Shown here: piece by piece, positions 10,291 to 21,170 of the stretch
Layout: each line of letters opens with the position of its first letter
Position numbering within the stretch: the first letter of the stretch is position 1
Assembly: GCA_014529385.2 (NCBI GenBank)
Contig: CM043944.1
Span: 69,426,895-69,490,894, forward strand
DNA length: 64,000 bases
Reading direction: 5' to 3'
Origin: Adiantum capillus-veneris
Lineage: Eukaryota > Streptophyta > Polypodiopsida > Polypodiales > Pteridaceae
The notes under the pieces: model-generated
Database searches by the model: none
Seen by the model: the letters and a program-made list of their open reading frames with translations, nothing else
Told to the model about the DNA's origin: nothing
Made by a program: the position numbers and the translations under genes

Positions 10291-12971
10291 ACCAATTTTT
10301 TTTTTAGATTAAGTGAAAGCAAATCTTTATGCAATATGACAGTACAAATTCCACTTCTTTTCACTCATATGTAATTAGAGTTCCCTCCCCTTTCTTTGTG
10401 TTCAAAGGTCCGGAGCATTCACTATGTAAAATTTTCCTATATCATGTGCGTTCACTAGAATGGATTAAAAGTACGCCTTATAGGCCTTATCTACACATGT
10501 TTCTGCAACTTTACAAGAATATAAAATCCCTTCTATTGAACACATGTGCTATGTTACATATACTTTAATGAACTCCCCATGTCAAAGGCCTCACAAATCC
10601 TATGCACTAAACATTAAACACTAGAAATCGACCCAATAAGGAGCCAATTTTTACTTCCTTGTGTCCACCTAGTGTTCTTGGGAATGTTTTGGTTAAGCCA
10701 TTTCTTTGGTATTTGAAACCACATGTGACCCCTATTGTTATAGTATCCAACCAAAGGTTTCTTGATTGGAAGTTTACATAGGCTCGAGTGGTACATATCT
10801 TCTATGTTAACAATGCATGTATCTATAATTTATGTTTAGACATTCTCTATCCAAATGAGCTACATGGTAAAAATAAAATCCGGAATTTAATAGTTAAGTT
10901 CACAAGGTGATGGCTATTGGTATCATCTTTAGCAATACCAAAGAAATAGCTACCAATAGCTAATGAATAGGGATATCTAAGAAGATTTTATACAAAAAAC
11001 TTGTCAACACTACTCAAAAATTTGGAAACTCAAAGGCTTTACAATATATGTATGATGAAACAAGAATCAATAATAAGTCACCCCTATACATAGACACCTC
11101 CATCTCAAGTGATCATTTCTCTAATCAAGCTTGGCATATGCATAGTATGGAAGCAATAACATGTTGGAAAGCAAGAGTTTAGCTTTCTTAACTTGTGAAA
11201 CATTGCTAATGATATATATTCAACATCCCCAAATGAGGACATCTTGACAAAGTTTATGATCCACTTTAATAAGAATAACCATTAATGATTAAACTGAAAT
11301 CAAAATATTGCTTGAATTTCTTCAAGGTGGAGTGATTAAGACTTGCGACTTGAATCATCGTACAGACAAATCAAAATATCCATAAAAGTAAACAATATTT
11401 CTCAGATCTGTATGAAACTTTAGTAATCTAAATTAAATACTCTCACTCAATGCGACACCATTTAACAAAAAAACATATTTATATTGCATTTATAGAGGAA
11501 TCTAGCCTCATGAAAAATAATTACAAATGGAGACAATGTTGTTTTTGTTAGGCTTCTCTTACAAGTATTTTTCTTCCTCATCTAGAGATTCATATACACT
11601 TGAGTATTTGTGTGTCTATGACACTAGGGAAGATAGTAGTACTATATGGATGGCCTCTATGAGAGCTCCTAGAGAGTCCCTATTGGTTCAAGATTCTAAA
11701 AAACACCTACTATTCTTATCAAAATATTTTAACATGGTAGTGAAAGGTTCCTCAAGGAACAAAAATAGAGTGATTTCCATCTCTGCACATGGTTGCTTGC
11801 TCATGTCCTCTTAAAACAAGTTGAATCTGTAAGTAAACAAAAGATTATGTGAGCACAAAGTTATAAAGTACAAAATGATATCATTCCAATTATCTAATGA
11901 CAATTATACGAAGAATAAATTACAAGAAAAATCTTTGACGACTCTCCATAGATAACACAACTTAATTACATTGTGAGACTTAAATCACATGCTACACAAC
12001 TATAGATGGCGCACCAAAGCCATCAACAAAATAGCACCATGTTATGAGGTGTGAAGCCTAAACACCGGAAGCCATAAAGAGGTTAATTCTCTCAGCATGA
12101 TAAACTTAAAGATGGAGATGATGTTAAGCTCTGAATGTAAGCTACAAGGGTAGTTTTCTTACCATTCTATCTTTATGTTGGAGATGAACCCTTGCAATGC
12201 CCACGCGATATTCACACCTCCTATTGTTGTGGTATGCAACTCATGTGAGCTCATACTTTTGCCACCTTCGGGAGTAGAGGTTTCCATGTAGTGTGAGTGA
12301 ATGAAAGTAGAAGGAGCAGAATCTTGTTTAGAGAAGGGAGAGGAGCTAGCTTGGTGTGAAACTATGTGGTGGCAAGGGGAAGAGATGGAGGAGGAGCTTG
12401 CTTGGTGCTACAATGGAGGTGGGAGAAAGCTAGCAGAGAGATAATGATGGATTATAGGGGGTGCATGTGGTTGTGCAGCAATTAATGGAGAGCTTGGAAA
12501 AGGGTTTGTAGAGAGAGAAAAACACTTTTTAGCTATAGAATATGTTTGGAAAGACTTTGGAGGGTGAAAATGATGTTTTGATTTTTTTTTTAAAAAAATC
12601 AATTTTTTGGATTTTTTAGTGCACGTTTTTAACTTTTGAAGGTCAAAAATACTTTTTTAACATGAAATAGGTTTGGGGACGTTTTAAGGAGGGAAAACTT
12701 GAAATTTGAATTTTTTTGAAAATTTAAAATTTTTAGTGTATTTTTAAATCTGGGCCAAAAAGTGGGGGAAAAGAGGTCAAAGTGGTCTCCCCCGCCCCCT
12801 CTTTCCCCTAGCCACCTCCCTTACCTTCTCACTAGGTAAGAGGCAATTAAGAGGTGTAAGGCTACCTTGTCCCCCTACTTTTTTGAGGGTATAGAGTGTG
12901 TCCACCACCCTCTTCTTATTGGCTGACCCTTAATTCCAAAGGGCCCCTAGAGGGTTCATATTTTTCCTAAT
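10291..12971. other. Unassigned non-coding DNA
   Basis: No ORF with a recognisable domain. The sequence is AT-rich to about 12700, then has a C-rich segment before the family X fragment. Confidence 0.5.
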
Positions 12972-14255
12972 GCTAAGGAGCGACAACAACGTATAAGACG
13001 AAAACGAGAGACTAACCTTGGAGTCACACATGCATTCCACGTTGAAATCGACAAGGATTGGTTGGACTCTGACACACCTCTACGATACCCTATTGAGCTA
13101 AACAGCACCTATGGAAAAGTGCTATATAACACCTTATTGGACACGGGTGCTAAATATAATCTGCTATCATATGGGGTGTGGTGTCAGTTAGGGAAGCCAC
13201 TTCTATCTGAGAGTATTATCCAAGTCAAGGGTGTCAACAAGAAAAAAACTACGGTTTTTGGAATCTGACACACTTATGTCAGTTATGACAATGGGGTTGT
13301 AGCTCAAGACTTTTTGGTCATGCCTACTGGAACTATGGAGGGTAATATAAACCTAGGACGCACGTGGATGATAGCCACCAAATGTACTATTGATTGGGGG
13401 ACTGGGGGTGTCACAACGCAAAAACCAACTCTTATCCCTACCACTCAAGCCATAGTCCCTGAGATATTGCCTAAGGAAATAAAACCCAAGACATTGCATG
13501 TCCAGGAGGTTGAACCATACATCCCCATAGCCCAACTCTCTAGAGCTTCAACTGATGTAGTTGAAAGAAAACTTGAGACACACAAGAACAATCCTAATAT
13601 AACAAAGAAAACATACAAGTGGGTCCCTAAAGCTTCTTTAGTAACCATGGCTGATGCTAAAAAATGGAAGCCTCGTAAGAAACGTCTCCCTCACTCCAAG
13701 AAATGTAAAGAAACATTGCGTTGGATTCCTAAACGACTATTGGAAGCCCAAGGATACTATGAAGGAAATGATCAAATCTGGGTGCCCAAATGTAAATTGT
13801 ACTCTTACATGTCATTTGGCCCATGTAAACCCAATCTTGTGGCTCCAAAACAAATTGAAAATCGTGGAAAGGAAAAAATCACGGAATGCGACACACCTGC
13901 TCCAGAGCTAGTTTGGGTACCAAAGAAAGAACGATTTGTTCCACCTAGCTCAAGAACAGGGAAAGCAAATGAAGCTTGTTGCTCTTCATGTAATTCCTAT
14001 ATGGAAATAGAAGCTTCGACACAACCTCCACCTACCATTGTACATATCCATACAAGCAAGAAAGAGTTTGCACCTCCCGTTGTAGGTTCACCACCTACAA
14101 CAATGTTGCAAATAAAATCATGGGAGAGTACCTTACCACCCTTGCAACTAAACGAAACACATAGGGCGATCGAAAACTATTGGTTAAAGCCTTCACCCAT
14201 AACAACTTGGAACAATTGGTTTCAAAAGGTGACGACATCATTCCAAAAGGTATGA
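12972..14255 (+). pseudogene. Family X retroelement: retropepsin and W-[VI]-P-K tail (3' end of the coding region)
   Basis: One reading frame with a single stop (TGA 13266-13268). It opens inside the element with AKERQQRIRRKRETNLG, which matches the minus-strand copy at 45.5 kb. An aspartic protease follows: YNTLLDTGAKYNLLSYGVW holds the D-T-G-A active site, and further on come QDFLVMPTG and ILG-like NLGRTWM. After the protease come about 270 residues with four W-[VI]-P-K motifs (YKWVPKASL, LRWIPKRLL, QIWVPKCKL, LVWVPKKER) and a CCSSCNSYME cluster. I know no domain that explains this tail. The frame ends three bases before the polypurine tract, so no reverse transcriptase, RNase H or integrase follows. 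The 5' part (gag, first protease) is missing from this copy and is seen at 46.1-49 kb. Confidence 0.75.
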
Positions 14256-14257
14256 TC

Positions 14258-14276
14258 TACCCAAGGAAGGGGGGAG
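14258..14276 (+). promoter_or_regulatory. Polypurine tract of family X
   Basis: CCAAGGAAGGGGGGAG directly before TGTTTGCTG. This is the plus-strand priming site expected at the 3' LTR edge. Confidence 0.7.
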
Positions 14277-14355
14277 TGTTTGCTGACATCCATCATTCAC
14301 TTGCTTCCCTCTCAACCTTCCTCCCTGACCTCTCAATCTCCAATCCTAGGGAATG

Positions 14356-14366
14356 TATATATAAAG
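14356..14366 (+). promoter_or_regulatory. TATA box in the family X LTR
   Basis: TATATATAAAG, about 80 bp inside the LTR and 195 bp before the ATG at 14561. The stretch between is A/C-rich and free of long ORFs, like a plant 5' leader. Confidence 0.55.
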
Positions 14367-14560
14367 CCTTATAGTAGTTCTAGCAAACAAACAAAAAAAG
14401 ATTAAAAAATAAATAAATTAAAAGAGAAAGAGCAACTAGCAACGAGAGAGCACCCTATCAGATCCTACACATAAGTCTAAATTCACCATGTCACATCAAG
14501 CAACACACAAAAACAACTCATGTTTTAAAGACCTAACCAAATCTATCTGTATTCTCAGAG

Positions 14561-14983
14561 ATGGCTAGTTCACCAGAGGCATGTGCTTCTATTTTTTATG
14601 AAAGGTACCCTTTTTCCTTTTCTCAAGTGTTTCACATTTGCTACCCTGTACTTTCTTGCGAATGGGATTTGGTAGAGAGACTTGCGTGTGAGCAAAATTT
14701 TGAGGAGTTAGAATGGCTGATACGTCTATGGATAACTAGTGATCCCTACCCAGTAGCGAATGTTTCTCCGGTGGCACATGCTTATTCTTTTGCACAAGAT
14801 GAGCATCCACGCATCGCGAGGTTCTTGATTAACACGTTTGTGCAAGAGGATGATGAAGAAGAAATAATAGAGACCGAGGAAGACTATGGCCTCACAGAAA
14901 ATGATTTCGTTTATCTAGATGATGAGGATAGAGGCCTAGCCTTAGGGTGGCCACCCGGTTTATATAATATCCTCTTTCCTTGA
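14561..14983 (+). CDS. Unknown 140-residue protein encoded inside the family X LTR
   Basis: I do not recognise this protein. The ORF opens with MASSPEACASIF in a good context (AGAGATGGCT). The middle is hydrophobic and W-rich (CEWDLVERLACEQNF, LEWLIRLWI). An acidic stretch follows (EDDEEEIIETEED), then LGWPPGLYNILFP at the end. No signal peptide or clear transmembrane segment. A TATA box and a leader-like region lie upstream, so it looks like an expressed unit. Its place between the polypurine tract and the LTR end would make it an LTR-encoded accessory ORF. A captured host gene fragment is also possible. It is uninterrupted although the neighbouring coding region has a stop. Confidence 0.5.
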   Translation: MASSPEACASIFYERYPFSFSQVFHICYPVLSCEWDLVERLACEQNFEELEWLIRLWITSDPYPVANVSPVAHAYSFAQDEHPRIARFLINTFVQEDDEEEIIETEEDYGLTENDFVYLDDEDRGLALGWPPGLYNILFP

Positions 14984-16290
14984 TTCTAAAAGGGATGACA
15001 GATAGGTAGGTTAGGGGTCTGGATTGTGTTTTGAGTTTTTTTTCTAGGAGTTTTAATTTTTTCACACTGGCATGCCTCCTAGAGGTATAGTGCTTGTTTT
15101 TTGGATGTGTTAGGTAGGACTTATATGGATCTCCATCCACATGGCTGAGGACATCCGCTTCGACGAAATGAGCAACTCCATACCTCCAGGTGTACTACTT
15201 TTTATCATTCATGTTGGTGGATATGTATAATTGCTAATAATGATTTGCTATGGTTTGTTTGAGTGCAATAGTTATGTTTGTTATATGCCATTATAGATGT
15301 ATAAATTTGTCTTTGCTTAAGTTGATGGAACTAGAGTTTAATCTTATGGATGAGCCTCGAGATTAGGAGACCATGACTTTAGGTTAACTCATTTACTTGA
15401 CCACTAGGCCTAGCTGATAAAATTATCTGAGTATTTGAGACCTTAGGAATGTTTAAGGCATAGAGAAGCTTGCTCACTTAAACAACAAAAACACTAGTGA
15501 GAATACAAAGGAAATGGAAGCAAAAAACATAAGTGCCACAAATGAAAAATCTAATGCTGGAAGAGAAATCCTGGTTTGATTTGGTACTTCACTCACATGT
15601 ATTGTCTATGGTACTAGAGCCCTAGAGGTTCCCAGTGTGGGCGCTTTTCTTTGAGAAGCAAAAAGCCCCAGACATACAAAATAAGCACACACGTCAAATG
15701 ATTGTGAACCAAAGTAAAAAAGAGAAAAAGAAAGAAATGAATGACATTTAAAAGACTTCCATCGAGCTTACATTTAACATTTCAAGCTTTTGTTTGTAGT
15801 TGTGAGAGCTAGTTGGCTAATCAAAGCTGAAAAGCACAATTAGAGAATCTTGCATTTAGATAATCTTCTTAGCTTAGCTAGTACTAGAGTAGTTGTTTTA
15901 ACCTTAGTCATAGCTAACTAATTGATAGACTCACCCATAAGCCCAAACCTCTTGATTAATTAATTTACTCAAAGTGCGATTTATTTGTCCTTAATGGCAG
16001 TCTAACATTTCATAAATCTTGCATTTACTCATTTTCACATGTACTTTACATTCCCCTCATGATTTATGGCCATATAATTCCGCTTGCTGAAACAGTGACT
16101 TTGCCTTGCAGATTCAAATCCAAATGCTTTACAACATGGACATAACAAACTTCAACTCAATAGCTTCCAAGGATGGAATCTACATCAAGAAGGGGGACAT
16201 GTTAACCCTCACGGCTCAGGGACACCCTATCACCTACGAGACGGACGTTGCAACCTACAGCGGACATTATATTATTTATTTGGTAGAGTC
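14984..16290. other. Non-coding part of the provisional family X LTR
   Basis: AT-rich with no recognisable protein. A 73-codon ORF at 16106-16327 (contains IYIKKGDMLTLTAQGHP) has no family I know. Confidence 0.4.
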
Positions 16291-16524
16291 AGGTACCGGG
16301 CTTGTCGGTCCAATAGGAAAAGGGTAAGAGTGATCGCCGATGAGAGGCGTACTCTAACTGGAACATTCAAGGGATTAGTTGGCTAAGCATGGGCGCCCAA
16401 GTGTGAATGGGGTGAGCTCATATAAAAGTCAACTAAACCTAAAATTCACTCATTCTCTCATTTGTGCAATAGAAGAGTGCTCTTGCTCCATCTCCATCTC
16501 CATCTTCTTCTTCTTCACCTCGTT

Positions 16525-16541
16525 GTGTGTGTGTGTGTGTA

Positions 16542-16585
<44 letters not shown>
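16525..16585. repeat. (GT)n(GA)n microsatellite inside the LTR
   Basis: GT run then AG run. The matching site in the minus-strand LTR (51513-51614) is longer and almost pure CT, so the tract changed length after the copies separated. Confidence 0.95.
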
Positions 16586-16588
<3 letters not shown>

Positions 16589-16810
16589 GGGCGATCGAGC
16601 ATTATGAAGGCATGGCGGTGGCGAAGCGGCGGCTCCTTCTTCTTCGCGGTGGAGGAATCCTCCATGAAGAAAGCGTAGAGCGGTGAGTGACATACCATCG
16701 CCTTCTTTGAGCTTACTAGTTTAGGCTTGTTGTGTGCTTGGAGCTATCTGTGGCTCGCACACGGTGTATCGGCAAGTTCCTTGCATTGACACGTGCGACA
16801 TACGCACACA

Positions 16811-19309
16811 AAGATGCAACGTGTACACATTGTGAATAGGCAGGTTCGCGTGCTAGCAGTCGGATACATGTAGATGTCCAGATAGGGTATCGGGGCCTTG
16901 GATATGGTTCTAGGTGGCTTATTTTGGCTCTAGAGAATGTGTTTGAGCTTTCTAGAATGTAAATAATGCAAGCGACAAGTATGGGTACTCTCATCCCGCT
17001 CGAGAAGTTTGGGACATGCAGTAATTATCTATTTACGGTGCCTGATCTGCGGTGATGCATGCACCACCCTAGAAGTGGTCAAAAATAGAATGTGGGGATG
17101 TGGAAAAGTTCTTTGGGTATCAAGCGTACAAAATTTTGTGAATTTTGGAGTCCGTTTGGGGTTTTTTCAGCAAAAAATGTCCACCAAGGGTCAAAACTGG
17201 CCAAAAATGGTTAAAAAATGGCCAATAATGGTGTGAAAAGGCTTCAATTTTCCACATCAGTGACTCTGCCATGAGTGCTTGAGCTGAAGGAGAATTTTGG
17301 AAGCCAAGTCTTGGTTCACCTCTCCGTGTGGGGAAGGAAGCAGGGTTCCTACAGGTGGTCTAGTGCAGTCCCGTCGCATTCGCGTCCTGTTTCGAGTGTG
17401 TGGAGGAGTGAATGAGAGCTTTCTCTTTCAACTTTGCACTTGGGAAAGTCTATGGAAGTTCTGAGGTTTTCATGGATGTGTGTGTGCAAGGAACTGAGGG
17501 AAGAAGGCGTAGCTTTCTGCAAGACTATGTGACCCTATATCGGTGCCATTAGGATTGGCGCTACTCCAAAGAGCCCAACAGAGTGGAGTTTGAGGGAGCT
17601 ATTGCAATGGTTTGAGAGAGGAATTTTGTGGCTGGAGTTTTGATATTTTGATGGTTTGTCTTCTATATTTTGGTCACCATCAAGTGTGATTTCAAGTGTT
17701 GATCAACTCGACTCACCTTGTACTGTCGGGTAGGCAAGGGCTTGTAGGTCGAGGCGTTTGGAGTTTGAATCGAGCCTGTGGGTAGTGTTTTTATTGAGCT
17801 CTTGAGTGGTGGGGTGTGTGTGTGGGTTTGAATTTAAGCAAATTCCTTGTGGTGTGTTGAGTTGTCTGGGTGTGTGAGTGTGCGCACGACGTCTTTTGCT
17901 CTAGCATCCTTTGGCGATCAATGATGATACACTGTAGAATGCTCAGTTCTTGTTGATCACGTGAGCATGCATATGGTTCTTGATAAGCTCTTTATTAGGA
18001 GTATTGTTTCTTAGAGTGCCTTGATGTTATAGGGCACCTGACATGGTGATGACAAGGAAGCTCAGAACTGCTTTAACCAAATGTGAAGGAATGCCATTTT
18101 TGAAATCCCATCACCTATGCTTGTACATTAAACGCCAGTGGTGGCCCTACGTGAGATGGATGAAAATGCTCACAATCGGGTTGCTAGTTAGGGAATGTTG
18201 GGAGAGATGTAGTACTCGGCAATGCTTTGTTTGATATGCATGCCAATATGGTACTCTCATGAAAGCAATAGAAGTTCTTGATGGATAATTTTTCAAAAAG
18301 TATCATCACTGGGAGCGGATTGGTTGCAATGTATGCTCGACATCACTGTGGCGAGGAGCATTGCGCTGTTTTTGTTGTTTGTGAGGAAAAGGTGCTCTTC
18401 TAGATATAATAGCGTATGCTAGCACCTTGAAGGCGTATGATACTATGCTTGGCCATTGCTTTGGTTGAAATTTATGTTGTGAGAAGGAGAGGCCTAACAA
18501 AAGTAAAAACAGCTAGCAGTATGGGTTACAAGATTGCAGTGGCAAGGGAGGCCAACAGGTTGCGGGATGGGGGCAAAAAGGTGAGGAGCGCCAAGGGCCA
18601 GTTCAAAAAGGGAGCGCAAGCCAGAGAGGAGCGCGACCAGGCTAGAATTGGCTGCTGTCTCCAGAGGTAAGCGAAGCCGAGTTCAGGGCCCCTGTTGTCT
18701 GGGAGCTCACGAGGAGAGTCATCAAAGGGGGTTGAGAGGAGTGAAGGAGGGTCTGCATCTCCCTTCTTTGTGGGTGCCTCCCCGTGTAGTCGTGTGGAGA
18801 TGGTCGGGAGAAGTTGGGAAGATGGGCTTCTGAAGTAGGGTCAAGAGGGTCTCCTCCTGAAACCATGCGCGTGCAAGCTTGCATGGATGAGCACAAGAGC
18901 TTTGAATGGTTGTGCAAGAGCTCGTGTACCGATTTGAGATGATGATATCTGATACTCGAAGCTGATGCAACAGATTTTTGTGATTTTGTTGTATGTATTG
19001 ATCGAGAAAAACCTCCCGCAAGGTGTCTAGAGCTGTGTCAGCTGTGGGATGCTGGAGTGTGTCCGTCTGGTCATCCCTTCCCCCATCAACGTGTGCCTCT
19101 TCTAATGTCAGAGTTTAAAATCTTTGGTGCAAAGATCTTGGTCGCATATATACATGCCTAACCTCACTGTCCTTCTTAGAAGAAATATTGCTAGACATCG
19201 TGTCTCTTTGATCATGTTGTTATGTAGCACTCATTGGCGTTACCGCATGATTAGATTTTTGCACTATCTACTCTTTGTACGCATGGATAATAACAAACCT
19301 CTCTACCTA
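16811..19309. other. Unassigned DNA
   Basis: Starts just after the LTR edge. Several short ORFs, none with a domain I recognise. A Lys/Arg/Ala-rich ORF at 18437-18670 looks like low-complexity translation. Confidence 0.45.
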
Positions 19310-19600
19310 GTGTCTCTTGTCACCCTTCTTCTTGAACTCTCCTCTCAAACGCTTTGCAGTTGCAAATGCTTGAGGATGTATGCATGCGTGAGCTCTTTTT
19401 TGGCCACCCAAAAAATGAGGAGCCCCACCAAATGTCCACATAATGCTCCTCATTATGTGGAGCTCCACCAATTTTTGTGATCATGTATAGTTTACATTGT
19501 CACTCTACATATCGATTGCATATAATGTTTGCAAACACCCACTCTTTACCAGGGCTTTTTTTTTCTTTCCTGACTACGTATTGCTTGTGCCAAAATATTC
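19310..19600 (-). pseudogene. hAT transposase fragment (BED zinc-finger region)
   Basis: The minus strand reads GKEWVFANIICNRYVE, a stop, QCKLYMITK, GGAPH and so on. This follows the minus-strand hAT N-terminus at 44995-45207 residue by residue (KEWDYAHNMNGRYTEWQCKFY). Stops and frameshifts are frequent. Only the zinc-finger portion is left, so it is an old scrap of the same family. Confidence 0.6.
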
Positions 19601-20127
19601 AATTGCAAAAATAGTATTCTATTTTTTATATTTTTTAAAAGTTAAAAAATTCATCAAAAGAACAATTAAATTTATACACTATCCAATTTGCAAACAATAA
19701 TCAACTTATGTAAAAATCACTTTGTCTTTATCTAGTGGTGATGAATTTAATTATTTGTACAATTGTTTTCACATGTAACAATCACAATATCAAAATATAC
19801 TGACATTAGTGTTTGAAAAAATGTCACTTTTTTATATAAAATAATTTAGATAAACATAGGGCAACAAATAATAACCAACTCAAGTACAATAATAATAACC
19901 AACTCAAGTACAATAACAATGTTAATTATTTGCAGTACACGAATAAAAATATGTACGATTTCAATCTCATGCAACAACAATCTTTTACTATACACGATGC
20001 ACTTTCTATCCAACACTATGCATAAAATAAAATTTTTACAATAAAGTCTCTCACCATGGGGTGTATGCAAGATAGAGCATACCCACTTCCAGCAATCCGC
20101 ACCCAAGCGTGATATCGGTGATGAGGC
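19601..20127. other. AT-rich non-coding stretch
   Basis: Short duplicated phrases such as AATAACCAACTCAAGTACAA (twice near 19870-19905). Nothing coding. Confidence 0.5.
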
Positions 20128-20495
20128 TAACTCGTTGAGTTACCCTCCCTTCCGAAGCAGGAGCTTGTGATGCGTAGCATACTGCTAGAACTCGATGAGT
20201 TACTGGTAAGAGGCTCCACGTAACTTGTCGAGTGACGTGTTCATTCCACGAAGGCATGAACTCAATTCCACATACATACAAATGCAGTATTGCTATGTAA
20301 CTCGCCGAGTTATGTGACAATGCCAACGTGACAATCATGTAGGCATGCCACGTAACTCAACAAGATATGTGGCAATGCCAACGTGATTGTCACGCCTTGT
20401 AACATGCCGAGTTACGTGGCTATCGTCATGGAAGAACCCTCAACAATGACGTGGCATACACGTAAGGTGTCCACGTAATTCGTCCAGTTACGTGG
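20128..20495. repeat. Array of seven palindromic CACGTAACTCG-N-CGAGTTACGTG motifs
   Basis: Variants of one palindrome lie at about 20128, 20189, 20217, 20294, 20347, 20395 and 20471. The spacing is irregular at about 28-77 bp. Some copies also share the flank GTGGCAATGCCAACGTGA. Clustered self-complementary motifs like this occur in subterminal regions of DNA transposons, but I find no transposase or termini here. Confidence 0.8.
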
Positions 20496-20950
20496 TCACC
20501 GTCGAGGTGAGTACATCATTTTTAATTTCTTGTTTTTTAATGAATTTTTAGTTTTTTATTGTTTTTATGTGATTTTTAAAGGCTTTTGTGATTTGATTTT
20601 TAAAAAAAAATTAAATTGACTAAATACAATAAAGCATTAATTATTTGACTAAAAAATAAAAAAATAACCTTTGACTTACCTGGTAGGTTGACCAACAGCT
20701 CTGTCGAAGATGATGCGGCGTTGATTACGGGGTGATGGCATGCAACAGAGGTAGCAGGTGGACGTGACGGTGAGGGGTCTGGCATGCAGAGGAGAAAGAG
20801 AAGAGAGAGAGTTTATGCAACGGGGCCGAGTGGGGCAGAGAGAGAGTAGGTGTGGGTGTTGCTCGCCATGTGGAGGGGAGAGAGATAGAAAGAGATGTTA
20901 GCGCCGACAGCGGGGCAGCCGAGATACACACAGGGAGAGAGTGAGAGTGG
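20496..20950. other. Unassigned DNA, AT-rich then GA-rich
   Basis: No coding signal seen. Confidence 0.5.
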
Positions 20951-20952
20951 AT

Positions 20953-21005
20953 GTGTGTGTGTGTGTGTGTGTGTGTGAAAGTGTGGTGGTTGAGTGTGTT
21001 CACGC

Positions 21006-21072
<67 letters not shown>

Positions 21073-21170
21073 CTGACAGCAGTCAGAGGAAGAAGAAGAA
21101 GAAGAGTATTTTAACGTCATAGGAAACTATCCCAAGAGACCTTGAAGATCTATCTGACGAGGAGAGTTGA
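20953..21170. repeat. (GT)n and (GA)n tracts with the conserved repeat tail
   Basis: GT run at about 20953-20978 and GA run at about 21010-21070. Then GAAGAAGAAGAG, TTTTAACGTCATAGGAAACT, AAGATCT and GACGAGGAG, the same tail found near 366, 571 and 1332. Confidence 0.85.

Larger units (their letters stand above)
14277..16810 (+). mobile_element. 3' LTR of family X (about 2.5 kb, left part provisional)
   Basis: The right edge is firm: CGTGCGACATACGCACACA matches the LTR edge of the minus-strand copy, which sits beside its primer site (51288). Identity to that copy covers 16291-16810. The left edge rests only on the polypurine tract and the TG start. Between 14277 and 16290 the minus copy offers no support because it diverges at 51836. 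The LTR would hold a TATA box, an ORF and a TG/GA microsatellite. Confidence 0.6.

Noticed and set aside
11527-11814. 95-codon ORF on the plus strand
   Set aside because: Ser-rich, no recognisable motif, in AT-rich DNA with no supporting signals.
16106-16327. 73-codon ORF with IYIKKGDMLTLTAQGHP
   Set aside because: Looks protein-like but too short to place. It ends in the part of the LTR shared with the minus copy, where the frame is not kept.
18437-18670. Lys/Arg/Ala-rich 77-codon ORF
   Set aside because: No domain, no promoter signal, and compositional bias only.
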